A stretch of DNA of 64,000 nt from Spectribacter hydrogenoxidans (GTDB lineage Bacteria; Pseudomonadota; Gammaproteobacteria; Nevskiales; Salinisphaeraceae), in the NCBI RefSeq assembly GCF_031846275.1, contig NZ_JAVRIB010000008.1, positions 1-64,000 on the forward strand, in the 5' to 3' direction. A model generated the notes under the pieces. The model ran no database searches. It was not told where the DNA came from and saw only the letters and a program-made list of their open reading frames with translations. Numbering within the stretch: the first letter of the stretch is position 1; the number at the start of each line of letters is the position of its first letter. The translations under genes and the position numbers were made by a program. Shown here one piece after another: positions 25,979 to 33,548 of this stretch.

Positions 25979-26053
25979 TGGTGGGCGGTGCAAGGTTCGA
26001 ACTTGCGACCCCTGCCGTGTGAAGGCAGTGCTCTACCGCTGAGCTAACCGCCC
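25979..26053 (-). tRNA. tRNA-Val (anticodon CAC)
   Basis: On the minus strand, GGGCGGT pairs with ACCGCCC, the D arm reads TTAGCTCAGCGGTAGAGC, the anticodon stem CTGCC/GGCAG encloses TTCACAC (anticodon CAC), the T arm is GCAAG-TTCGAAC-CTTGC, and CCA is encoded. It reads GUG codons. The gene hosts the island: the core at 26005-26023 covers the anticodon loop and variable region, so its 3' half derives from the element. Compare the displaced host half at 15933-15977. Confidence 0.96.
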
Positions 26054-26065
26054 GATCGGGCGCGC

Positions 26066-26094
26066 AATATACGATGCGCTCGGATGAGCGTCAA
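26066..26094 (-). promoter_or_regulatory. Promoter of tRNA-Val
   Basis: On the minus strand TTGACG (26094-26089), 17-base spacer, TATATT (26071-26066), followed by a GC-rich discriminator and the tRNA start 12 bases further. A near-consensus sigma-70 promoter with stringent-type discriminator. Confidence 0.85.
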
Positions 26095-26158
26095 CGCGCG
26101 GGCGCATACCTGCGGCCGCGGTTGGCGTATTGCGTGCAAACCTGACGGGACACTGCCC

Positions 26159-27544
26159 ATGCTCTTGCAAGAACGCGTGACCGTACCGAGGTCGGTCGCC
26201 GACTGCTTTCGGTACCTGGTGGATTTTTCCACCTGCGAGCAGTGGGATCCTGGGGTCGAGCGTGCACGCAAGGTGACACCCGGGGCGCCCGGGGTGGGCA
26301 CGCGCTTCAATCTGACGCTGGCGTGTGCCGGGCGGTCGGTGCCGATGACATATGAATTGTCCGAGATCGTGACCGACTGCCGGCTGGTGTTGAGCGGACG
26401 GGGCGAGGGTTTTTGCGTCACCGACACGATCGAATTGGCGGCTCATGGCGGCGAGACCGTTATCGATTACCGCTCGGCGATTCGCTTTCTCGGCCCCGGT
26501 CGCCACATCGCGCGCTGGTTGCGTCCCTGGTTCAATCGCATGGGCCGCCGGGCTGTGGCGGGCCTCGGAACTGCCCTGTCGCCGGGGCCCGAACCGTCCG
26601 ATCATCCGGTGGGCGCGCTCGCGCACCGGACGCTGCTTCCCGCCATGGTGCAGTTCACGCGGCGCGGCTATCGGGCGATGCCGGACAAGGGGTTGAGCGA
26701 TTTCATGGACGGGCGGATGGTGGTTGTGACGGGTGCGACCGGCGGTCTCGGGCTGGCGGCGGCGCAGGCGCTGGCCCGGCTGGGTGCCAGCGTGACCATC
26801 ACCGGCCGGGATGCCGAACGGCTGGCGGCGGCCCGCCGGGCGATTGCGGACTTTGCCGGCATCGAGCCGGAAACGATCCGGACGTATCAGGCGGACATGC
26901 TGTCGCTGACCCAGGTGCGCGACCTGGCCGGGCGCCTGCGGCGCGATCTGCCGTCAATCGATGTGCTGGTCAACAACGCCGGGGCGCTGTTCGCCGAGCG
27001 GGTGCTCACCGAGGACGATATCGAGCGCAGCATGGCGATCAATCTGGTGTCACCTTTCGTGCTGACCGAAGCGCTGGCGCCGGTGCTCGGGCAGGCGGGG
27101 GCACGGGTAGTGAATGTGGCCAGCGGCGGGATGTACACCCAGGCGCTGGCGCTGGAGGACATGAATTTCGAGCAGGGCGAATTCGACGGGGCGAAGGCGT
27201 ATGCCCGCGCCAAACGGGGCCTGGTGGCGCTGACCGAGCACTGGGCGCAGTCCGCTGAGTTTGCCGGGGTGGATGTCCACGTCATGCATCCCGGCTGGGC
27301 GGCAACACCGGGGGTGGCGAAATCGCTGCCTGCCTTCAACCGTCGGCTACAGGGGCGTCTGCGGGATGCTCGAATGGGGGCGGACACCATGGTCTGGCTT
27401 GCCAGCAGTCCGCTGGTGGCAGGGCGCTCCGGCGAGTTCTGGTTCGACCGTCAGCCTCGCCCCAGGACAATTCTGCCCGGTACCGCCGTGACGCAGCCAC
27501 AACGCGATCAACTGCTGGCCTGGCTACAGCGAGCGGCAGCATGA
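26159..27544 (+). CDS. SRPBCC domain fused to a short-chain dehydrogenase (DHRS12-like)
   Basis: A 461-residue two-domain protein. Residues 1 to about 150 form an SRPBCC/polyketide-cyclase-like ligand domain (FRYLVDFSTCEQWDPGVERARKV). After a linker, residues about 180-460 are an SDR: VVVTGATGGLGLAAAQAL for NAD(P), VNNAGALF, and the catalytic YARAK (Tyr-x-x-x-Lys), with LHPGW-like VMHPGWAATPGV. This combination is seen in DHRS12-type proteins; the substrate may be a lipid or isoprenoid. The ATG at 26159 gives the full SRPBCC start. It overlaps the following kinase gene by ATGA. Confidence 0.85.
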   Translation: MLLQERVTVPRSVADCFRYLVDFSTCEQWDPGVERARKVTPGAPGVGTRFNLTLACAGRSVPMTYELSEIVTDCRLVLSGRGEGFCVTDTIELAAHGGETVIDYRSAIRFLGPGRHIARWLRPWFNRMGRRAVAGLGTALSPGPEPSDHPVGALAHRTLLPAMVQFTRRGYRAMPDKGLSDFMDGRMVVVTGATGGLGLAAAQALARLGASVTITGRDAERLAAARRAIADFAGIEPETIRTYQADMLSLTQVRDLAGRLRRDLPSIDVLVNNAGALFAERVLTEDDIERSMAINLVSPFVLTEALAPVLGQAGARVVNVASGGMYTQALALEDMNFEQGEFDGAKAYARAKRGLVALTEHWAQSAEFAGVDVHVMHPGWAATPGVAKSLPAFNRRLQGRLRDARMGADTMVWLASSPLVAGRSGEFWFDRQPRPRTILPGTAVTQPQRDQLLAWLQRAAA

Positions 27545-28833
27545 GCGATGACAAGCGCGATCAGCGCAGCCGCCGGCGCAAGCTGTTCGGCGCCGGCCTG
27601 CGCACGTTGGGGCGGGGCGCCCGGCGGGTGCTGCCGGGCTACGATCGAGCGCAGTACTGGACCCAGAGCGGCCTCGACTGGTTCGACACCCTGGGCAATC
27701 TCAAGGGCGCGGCCATGAAATTGGGGCAGGTAGCCGCCCAGTATCAGGATCTGCTGCCGCCGGAGCTGACCGAGCAACTGGCCCGCCTGCAGCGTGATGC
27801 GCAGCCGCGCCCGTTCGCGCAGATGCGCACGGTGCTAGAGATGGCCTGGGGGCCGGAGGCATGGGCACAGGTGGCCTCGATCGAACAGACCGCAATGGCG
27901 GCGGCTTCCATCGGACAGGTGCATCGCGCCCGGCTGGTGGGCGGCCGCGCGGTGGTCATCAAGATCCGTTATCCGGAAGTGGCCGGGTCGGTGGATGCGG
28001 ACGTCGCCAATCTGGGTCGTCTGCTGCGCTGGTCGCGGCTGCTGCCGATCGACGCCTCGCGTCTGGACGAAGTGCTGGCCGAGGTTCGCGACCGGTTGGC
28101 GGAGGAAACCGACTACCGCGTTGAACGCGCCAACCTGATGGCGATGCGGGCTCTCGATCTGCCGGGCTTCCTGCTGCCCACGCCGGTGGATACGCTCAGC
28201 GGCGAGTCGGTACTGGTCATGGAGGAGATCGTGGCGGAGCGGCTGGACGGTCTGCGCGACGCCGATCAGGCCGCGCGGGATCGGGTGGGCGAGGCGCTGG
28301 TGGCCAATCTGGCGCGGCAGGTCTTTACCCACGGGCTGTTGCATGCCGATCCGCATCCCGGCAACTACGGGCTGACGGCGGATGGCCGGGTGGCGGTGTA
28401 CGACTTCGGCTGCATCAAACGGGTGGCGCAGGTGGAGGCGGACGGCATGCGGCGGGTGCTGGCGGCGAGCCTGGCGTACGACTGGGCCGGCGTGCATGCC
28501 GGGCTGGCGGATCTGGGTATCGTCAATCCCGCGGCGTTTGCCGATGAGCCCGATGTGTTCACCGACATCTACCGCCGGCACCATCATGCGGCAATCGACG
28601 CGGTGAAAGCCGGGCCACTCTACGACTTTACCGAAGGTAGCGTGATCACGCGGCTGCGCACGGAGGTCCGCGCCGACCTGCGCCACTGGCGGCGGTTCCG
28701 GCCGGCGCCGGAGCTGGTGTTCGTGATGCGCACGCTCAGCGGCATGTACTGGCTGCTGCGCGGCATCGAGGCTCGGGTGCCGCTATACGACATGCTGGAG
28801 GCGGTGGCCGACGGGCGCGAGGACAACCTCTAA
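27541..28833 (+). CDS. ABC1/UbiB-family atypical kinase
   Basis: A 430-residue protein of the ABC1/AarF family. KLGQVAAQYQDLLPPEL holds the KxGQ motif specific to the family, AAASIGQVHRARL is the alanine-rich nucleotide loop, VVIKIRYPEV gives the ATP lysine, and HADPHPGNYG plus VYDFGCIKR give catalytic and metal-binding residues. Family members support ubiquinone or isoprenoid lipid metabolism. Coupling to the SRPBCC-SDR gene suggests a joint role on a hydrophobic small molecule; this is inference. Confidence 0.92.
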   Translation: MSDDKRDQRSRRRKLFGAGLRTLGRGARRVLPGYDRAQYWTQSGLDWFDTLGNLKGAAMKLGQVAAQYQDLLPPELTEQLARLQRDAQPRPFAQMRTVLEMAWGPEAWAQVASIEQTAMAAASIGQVHRARLVGGRAVVIKIRYPEVAGSVDADVANLGRLLRWSRLLPIDASRLDEVLAEVRDRLAEETDYRVERANLMAMRALDLPGFLLPTPVDTLSGESVLVMEEIVAERLDGLRDADQAARDRVGEALVANLARQVFTHGLLHADPHPGNYGLTADGRVAVYDFGCIKRVAQVEADGMRRVLAASLAYDWAGVHAGLADLGIVNPAAFADEPDVFTDIYRRHHHAAIDAVKAGPLYDFTEGSVITRLRTEVRADLRHWRRFRPAPELVFVMRTLSGMYWLLRGIEARVPLYDMLEAVADGREDNL

Positions 28834-29717
28834 CGGGCGAACGCCCGCCGCCAGAGCCCGTCGCCCCATTGATACAGGGCCAGGGCGGTCACGATCAGCG
28901 CTGCCCCGAGCAGGGCGTGCCGGGTGAGCGGTTCGTCGGCTATCAGCCAGCCGATAGTCAGCGCGGTGGGCGGGGTCATCAGCGGGATCAGCGCCACGGT
29001 TGCAACCGGCAGCCGTGCCAGCAGGTGGAAATACAGCATGAAGCCCAGCACCGAGCCGAACACGCTCAGATAGGCGATGGCGCCCAGCGTGCGCGGGGCC
29101 GCCTCGCTTGGCAGCCGGCCATCGGTAATTCCCCAGGCCAGGGTAAAGCCGATGGCGGTCAGCCAGAGCGCGCCGCCCACCTGGGAAAGCGGATGCATCA
29201 CCACGCTGTGGCGTTTCACCAGCACGCTGCTCAGCGCGTAGAACGTGGTGGCGACCACGAGCGCCGCAATGGCCGGTGCAGCGTCAGCGTTGATCGCCAT
29301 CTCACCGCGGTAGAGGATAGCGAGGCCGGCCATCGCGGCAAGCAGCGCGCCGACCCGCAACGGGGTCAGCGTGCGCTCACCCAGCATCAGGGCACCGAAC
29401 AGACCCGCAAACAGTGGCGCCACGCCGAAGACCACCGCGATCAGCCCCGAGGGCAGGAACTGCGCCGCCCAGTAGAGCAGCCCCATGGCGCCGAAAAAGC
29501 CTAGCGCGCCCGAGGCATACATGCGGCAGGCGGCGGCGGAGTAGTCGCGGGTCAGGCCAAAGGCACGGATCAGGAGCGAGGCCAGCAGGGCGCCGGCCAC
29601 CATGCGCAGCGCCACGCCCTCGAGAAAGGTCACGCCGCCGCCACTGCTCCATTTCACCGCCAGCGGCGTGGTGGACCACACCAGCACGACGATGGCAAAG
29701 GCGGCAGGCACGGGCAT
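28830..29717 (-). CDS. EamA-family (DMT superfamily) transporter
   Basis: A 295-residue inner-membrane protein with about ten hydrophobic segments arranged as two EamA repeats; it begins FAIVVLVWSTTPLAVKWSSGG, typical of drug/metabolite exporters, and has the second repeat ending GWLIADEPLTRHALLGAALIV. Substrate unknown. It converges on the kinase gene with a four-base overlap of stops. Confidence 0.9.
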   Translation of the reverse strand: MPVPAAFAIVVLVWSTTPLAVKWSSGGGVTFLEGVALRMVAGALLASLLIRAFGLTRDYSAAACRMYASGALGFFGAMGLLYWAAQFLPSGLIAVVFGVAPLFAGLFGALMLGERTLTPLRVGALLAAMAGLAILYRGEMAINADAAPAIAALVVATTFYALSSVLVKRHSVVMHPLSQVGGALWLTAIGFTLAWGITDGRLPSEAAPRTLGAIAYLSVFGSVLGFMLYFHLLARLPVATVALIPLMTPPTALTIGWLIADEPLTRHALLGAALIVTALALYQWGDGLWRRAFAR

Positions 29718-29838
29718 GGCAACTCGCTGGTCGGCGCGGACTGAACGGCTCGGCGCAAGGCCGATCCGCGGGTGCGCGATGATAGACTACGCGCCGGCCG
29801 GCCACCCGCCGGCATGACTGGTTCAAGCGAGCGATTTC

Positions 29839-30918
29839 ATGCAATTCATTGATCTCCAGGCCCAGTACCGCCGGATTCAGGCGGACGTGGATGCGCGCAT
29901 GCGCGCCGTGCTCGAGCACGGTCAGTACGTGATGGGGCCGGAGATCGAGGCCCTGGAACAACGCCTGGCCGACTACGTCGGCGTGCCGCACTGCGTGGCG
30001 ATGTCCAGCGGCACTGACGCGCTGCTGGTAGCCATGATGGCGCTGGATATCGGGCCGGGCGATGAAGTGATCACCACGCCGTTCACGTTCATTGCCACTG
30101 GGGAGATGATTGCGCTGCTCGGTGCAAAGCCGGTATTCGTGGATATCGACCCGCTTACCTACAATCTCGATCCCGCGCTGGTTGAAGCCGCGATCACGCC
30201 GCGAACCCGGGCGGTCGTGCCGGTGAGTCTCTACGGCCAGTGCGCCGACATGGAGGCTTTCACCCGCATTGGCGAGAAACACGGGCTGCCGGTAATCGAG
30301 GACGGCGCCCAGAGTTTCGGCGCCACCCGCCACGGCCGGCGTTCCTGCGGCTTGTCCAGCCTGTCGGCCACGTCGTTCTTCCCGGCCAAGCCCCTGGGCT
30401 GCTATGGCGACGGCGGGGCGGCATTCACCACCGATCCCGACCTCGACCGGCGCATGCGGGAGTTGCGCAATCACGGGCAGGACCGCCGCTATCACCACCC
30501 GCGTCTGGGCATCAACGGCCGGCTGGACACGCTGCAGGCGGCGGTGCTGCTGGCGAAGATGGAAATCTTCGAGGATGAAGTGCAGGTTCGGGGGCAGCTC
30601 GGGGCCCGCTATTCGGCGGCACTGGCCGATCTGGTGCAGACGCCGCATCTTGCCGCGGGCAACACCAGCGTCTACGCCCAGTACACGGTCCAGGTCGATC
30701 AGCGTGACGCGGTGCAGGCGCGCTTGAAGGACGCAGGTGTGCCCACTGCCGTGCATTATCCGGTCCCCCTCAACCAGCAGCCGGCGCTGTACACGGATGA
30801 TCCCGTGCCGGTGGCCGATGCCGCGGCCGAGCGGGTGATGAGCCTGCCCATGCATCCCTATCTGACCGAAGCGGAGCAGGATGAAGTCGTGGCGGCCCTG
30901 AAAGCCGCGCTGACCTAG
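29839..30918 (+). CDS. DegT/DnrJ/EryC1/StrS-family PLP aminotransferase
   Basis: A 359-residue sugar aminotransferase-type enzyme: FIDLQAQYRRIQADVDARM at the start, VAMSSGTDALLVAMMAL, the PLP lysine in FFPAKPLGCYGDGGA (about residue 186), and NGRLDTLQAAVLLAKM. Family members aminate keto-sugars for O-antigen, lipid A or antibiotics. With no sugar dehydrogenase beside it the substrate is open. It is divergent from the EamA gene; about 120 bases between them can hold promoters. Confidence 0.92.
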   Translation: MQFIDLQAQYRRIQADVDARMRAVLEHGQYVMGPEIEALEQRLADYVGVPHCVAMSSGTDALLVAMMALDIGPGDEVITTPFTFIATGEMIALLGAKPVFVDIDPLTYNLDPALVEAAITPRTRAVVPVSLYGQCADMEAFTRIGEKHGLPVIEDGAQSFGATRHGRRSCGLSSLSATSFFPAKPLGCYGDGGAAFTTDPDLDRRMRELRNHGQDRRYHHPRLGINGRLDTLQAAVLLAKMEIFEDEVQVRGQLGARYSAALADLVQTPHLAAGNTSVYAQYTVQVDQRDAVQARLKDAGVPTAVHYPVPLNQQPALYTDDPVPVADAAAERVMSLPMHPYLTEAEQDEVVAALKAALT

Positions 30919-30936
30919 GGATTCGTCAATTAGTGG

Positions 30937-30965
30937 TTGTGGCCGAGCGCCATGCCCCCTATAAT
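30937..30965 (+). promoter_or_regulatory. Promoter of the tRNA-Ala/tRNA-Glu unit
   Basis: TTGTGG, 17-base spacer, perfect TATAAT (30960-30965), then a GC-rich discriminator GCGGCCGC. The tRNA-Ala body begins 21 bases later. Typical of stringently controlled stable RNA promoters. Confidence 0.85.
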
Positions 30966-30986
30966 TCGCGGCCGCTGACGAGACCC

Positions 30987-31062
30987 GGGGCCATAGCTCA
31001 GTTGGGAGAGCGCAACACTGGCAGTGTTGAGGTCGGGGGTTCGAATCCCCCTGGCTCCACCA
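30987..31062 (+). tRNA. tRNA-Ala (anticodon GGC)
   Basis: GGGGCCA pairs with TGGCTCC (one G-T), D arm TAGCTCAGTTGGGAGAGC, anticodon stem CAACA/TGTTG around CTGGCAG (anticodon GGC), T arm GGGGG-TTCGAAT-CCCCC, encoded CCA. Confidence 0.97.
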
Positions 31063-31090
31063 GTCTCCGGCAGCGATAACGACTCGATAC

Positions 31091-31166
31091 GTCCCCATCG
31101 TCTAGAGGCCTAGGACACCGCCCTTTCACGGCGGTAACAGGGGTTCGAATCCCCTTGGGGACGCCA
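31091..31166 (+). tRNA. tRNA-Glu (anticodon UUC), prophage attachment site
   Basis: GTCCCCA pairs with TGGGGAC, anticodon stem CCGCC/GGCGG around CTTTCAC (anticodon TTC), T arm GGGG-TTCGAAT-CCCC, then GCCA. It follows tRNA-Ala by 28 bases in one transcription unit. The prophage integrase frame from the minus strand ends inside it, which marks its 3' half as the left attachment site. Confidence 0.97.
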
Positions 31167-32691
31167 AAGATGCCTTGGAGTCGCCGGCCCCAGCCTCGGG
31201 GTCGGCGGCGTCCACCGCGATGCGGTATTGCATGCGCGCGTTGAGGGTTTCCGGGTCCAGTTCCACTGATTCCACGAATGCGCGCAGCATCTCCTTGAGC
31301 GCGTGTGTGGGCTTTTCCTCTGCGCCTTGCCATAGGCCGTCCAGGGTGGCGCGCATGGATTCTTCCGTGACGCTGCGCAGGGCCATGCGGGCGCTGTGTT
31401 CGCGCTCTATGCGGTCGATCTGTGTAGCGGCGTCGCGCCGGCGGACTTCGAGTTCGTCCACCTTGCGCAGCGCTGGGCCGGGGTCGCTGAGGCTGGCGGC
31501 CAGATCCATGGTGCGGCTGATCTGGTCGTTGATGCGGACGACTTCCTGGCGGAGATCGCTGGCGGGGTCGTCGGTGCCGGCCTGTGCCTGGGCTTCGCGG
31601 GTGAGGGCGCGCACGAAGTCGGGGCTGCTCATGTCGTGGGCGGCGCGCTGTAGGACGGCGCTGTCGACGTGTTCGCGTTTGACGTAGCGACCGCGGCGCT
31701 GGCGGGTAGGCTTGAGATTGTAATAAGTGGCGTTGACCTGCCAGTGCGCGCCGTCCGGGGCGACCAGCAGGCCGCTGAGCAGGTATTTGCTGCCGCCGGT
31801 TTTGCCGGCGGAGACGGCTTTGCCGATGTCGCTGTTTTCCAGGGATGACACCAGGGCTTCGGCTTCGTCCCGTTCGATGATGGCGGGGTGGGTGTTGTGC
31901 TGGATGCGCCACTGGTCGCGGGGCTTGCGGCGGTGGCCGCCTTCGTAGCCGCCATCCGCGAGGCGTTCGCTCATGACGTTCCAGGTGGTGGCGCCGGCGT
32001 AGGTAAGGGCGTTCCATTCGATGCCGACCAGGGTGCTGGTGGCGCGCTTGAAGCCGGAGGCGTCGATGGCTTCGCGCCGGCTGGCACCCTGGGCGCGTTT
32101 GCGCAGGTAGAGGCCGACGCTTTCCAGGTCGGCGGTGGGGCGCAGGCGGGTCTTGGTGACTTCGCGGCCTTCGCGCATGGTGCCGGTGCCGACGTGTTCG
32201 AGCTGGTAGCCCACGGGGGCGCGGCCGCCGGCGCGCCAGCCGGCGCTGACGTTTTCGGCCATGCCGGCCAGGCCCTTCATCTTGCTCATGAGGCTGTGGA
32301 CTTCGTCCATGGCCGTCAGCGTGCTGTAGACGATGATCTGGGTGATGCGGTCGGTGTCGGGCAGCGTGAGATAGCGCATGTCGACGCCGCGGCGCTTCAC
32401 TTCATGGCGAAAGGCGTGGGCGAATTCGGTGCGGCGGCTGATGCGGGCGGTGTCGGTGGCCAGCAGGACGGACCAGCCGCGATCCTTGTCGCGGATGCGC
32501 TGCAGCAGGCGCTGGAAGGCGGGGCGGTTTTCGTCCTTGGCCGATTCGACGGCGTCGGCGAATTCTTCAACGACCTCCAGATTCTCGCGCCGGGCGTACT
32601 CGTTGAGTTCGCGCCTCTGTGATGCGATGGACGCGTCGCTGCGGTCTTTGGTGCTCCGCAGGTACAGCGCCGCCCGTTTGGTTGTCGCCAT
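31126..32691 (-). CDS. Large serine recombinase (prophage integrase)
   Basis: A 521-residue large serine recombinase: N-terminal resolvase domain (ALYLRSTKDRSDASIASQRRE, then LLATDTARISRRTEFA), a recombinase domain (SGFKRATSTLVGIEWNALTYAG), zinc-ribbon-like and long coiled C-terminal parts. The usual nucleophile motif R-x-S reads R12-S13-T14. ATG 32691 has GGAG nine bases upstream; the longer frame to 32733 lacks this. The last 13 codons (LASPRGFEPLLPP) and the stop are the antisense of tRNA-Glu, so the lysogen's protein end is supplied by host DNA. Serine integrases using tRNA sites are less common than tyrosine ones. Confidence 0.9.
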   Translation of the reverse strand: MATTKRAALYLRSTKDRSDASIASQRRELNEYARRENLEVVEEFADAVESAKDENRPAFQRLLQRIRDKDRGWSVLLATDTARISRRTEFAHAFRHEVKRRGVDMRYLTLPDTDRITQIIVYSTLTAMDEVHSLMSKMKGLAGMAENVSAGWRAGGRAPVGYQLEHVGTGTMREGREVTKTRLRPTADLESVGLYLRKRAQGASRREAIDASGFKRATSTLVGIEWNALTYAGATTWNVMSERLADGGYEGGHRRKPRDQWRIQHNTHPAIIERDEAEALVSSLENSDIGKAVSAGKTGGSKYLLSGLLVAPDGAHWQVNATYYNLKPTRQRRGRYVKREHVDSAVLQRAAHDMSSPDFVRALTREAQAQAGTDDPASDLRQEVVRINDQISRTMDLAASLSDPGPALRKVDELEVRRRDAATQIDRIEREHSARMALRSVTEESMRATLDGLWQGAEEKPTHALKEMLRAFVESVELDPETLNARMQYRIAVDAADPEAGAGDSKASLASPRGFEPLLPP

Positions 32692-32833
32692 CCGATTCTC
32701 CGGGCTGGTGGTTGCTGAGCACGTGTAACACAACGCGCGCGAGCCTGGGGTCGGGTGCGCCCCGGCTGGGCAGCATGGTGACGGGGTTGTCGTCCCGGCG
32801 GGGCATGGTCAGATCCACGCCCGCGCGTGATGG

Positions 32834-32853
32834 TACTGTATGCCCGAACAGTT
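32834..32853 (+). promoter_or_regulatory. LexA (SOS) box
   Basis: TACTGTATGCCCGAACAGTT fits the gammaproteobacterial LexA consensus TACTGT-N8-ACAGTA with one end-base difference. It lies 18 bases before the ATG at 32872, where bound LexA would block that gene. The divergent integrase start is 142 bases away. Confidence 0.75.
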
Positions 32854-32871
32854 CCCGAGGGTGTGACGACG

Positions 32872-33138
32872 ATGGGCGATGACGCCAGCAACTGGCTGCG
32901 GGATTTCACGGCGGTGCAGCTGATCGAGGGCGGTCAGCGCGAGCGCATGACGTGGGTGAACACGCGCCGGCGTAACCTGGAGCGCATGGTGCAGGCGTTC
33001 GGCATGGAGGCCGATCGGTTGCTGAACCACGGGGATGATCTGGCCACGCTGGACCGGATGCAGGATTCGCTGGTGAGCGAGATGGGCTACATCCGGCGGC
33101 AGTTGGCGGCGGTGGTTTCGGCGCGGGGGCGGCGTTAG
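32872..33138 (+). CDS. Small SOS-controlled prophage protein, candidate antirepressor
   Basis: An 88-residue helical, charged protein (GDDASNWLRDFTAVQLIEGGQRERMTWVNTRRRNLERMVQAFGMEADRLL). It is the only rightward gene in the left arm and sits under a LexA box. The prophage repressor lacks a peptidase domain, so in analogy with 186 Tum and Gifsy antirepressors, a LexA-controlled small protein could inactivate it. No family is recognised; the role is inference from context. Confidence 0.7.
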   Translation: MGDDASNWLRDFTAVQLIEGGQRERMTWVNTRRRNLERMVQAFGMEADRLLNHGDDLATLDRMQDSLVSEMGYIRRQLAAVVSARGRR

Positions 33139-33149
33139 GGTCACCATGG

Positions 33150-33548
33150 CTACAGCGTCACGCCGACGGGTGTATCGAGGATCCAGAGGTGCCGCATGTT
33201 CGCGTCGTGCACCACCGCGGAGTCGGGCGGGTAGATTTCCACGGCCTGCGCCTCCGCGTACCCGCACTGGCGCTTGATGTCCTGCAGCTGCTCCCAGGTG
33301 ATGCCGTCGGCCCAGCCGCCGCGCCGGTCTATCTCGGTGCGGTTGACGGTGATCCGGGTGGCGCCCGGTTCCGCGGGGAATATCTGGACCAGGAAGTGAC
33401 GGCTGCGCAGGGTGCGTTGCGGCTGGATGCGGACGGCGCTGGCGGACGGTGGCCACTGGTCCTGTGGGACTTCCACCAGGTCATGCGGCCAGCGTTTGTT
33501 CTCGCGGCTGAGTTCGGCGGACCATTGGCGGCGGGCTTGGCGGTTCAT
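33150..33548 (-). CDS. Conserved phage protein (DUF7694-like)
   Basis: A 132-residue protein with ITVNRTEIDRRGGWADGITWEQLQDIKRQCGYAEAQAVEIYPPDSAVVHDANMRHLWIL, resembling small phage proteins with the pattern DGITW-x-ELQ-x-IK and a terminal MRHLW. Function unknown. It is last in the leftward operon, coupled by ATGA to the C5 methyltransferase. Confidence 0.75.
   Translation of the reverse strand: MNRQARRQWSAELSRENKRWPHDLVEVPQDQWPPSASAVRIQPQRTLRSRHFLVQIFPAEPGATRITVNRTEIDRRGGWADGITWEQLQDIKRQCGYAEAQAVEIYPPDSAVVHDANMRHLWILDTPVGVTL

Larger units (their letters stand above)
15959..26023. mobile_element. 10-kb integrated phage-satellite-like island (cf-PICI type) in tRNA-Val
   Basis: The island is bounded by a 19-base direct repeat (gcgacccctgccgtgtgaa) at 15959-15977 and 26005-26023, lying in the anticodon arm of tRNA-Val. 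Inside, all genes read rightward: tyrosine integrase, a helper gene, an AlpA-like regulator, small genes, TerL, HNH, major capsid, prohead protease, two head-tail connectors, portal, a structured RNA and two small genes. No tail, tape measure, holin, lysin or repressor gene is present. Head genes without tails, with int plus alpA at one end and a 10-kb size, are the hallmark of capsid-forming phage-inducible chromosomal islands. The gene order with portal last is unlike ordinary HK97-type phages. Confidence 0.85.

Noticed and set aside
32640..32733. Longer integrase start at 32733
   Set aside because: The extension has no ribosome site, while ATG 32691 follows GGAG and begins the resolvase fold properly.
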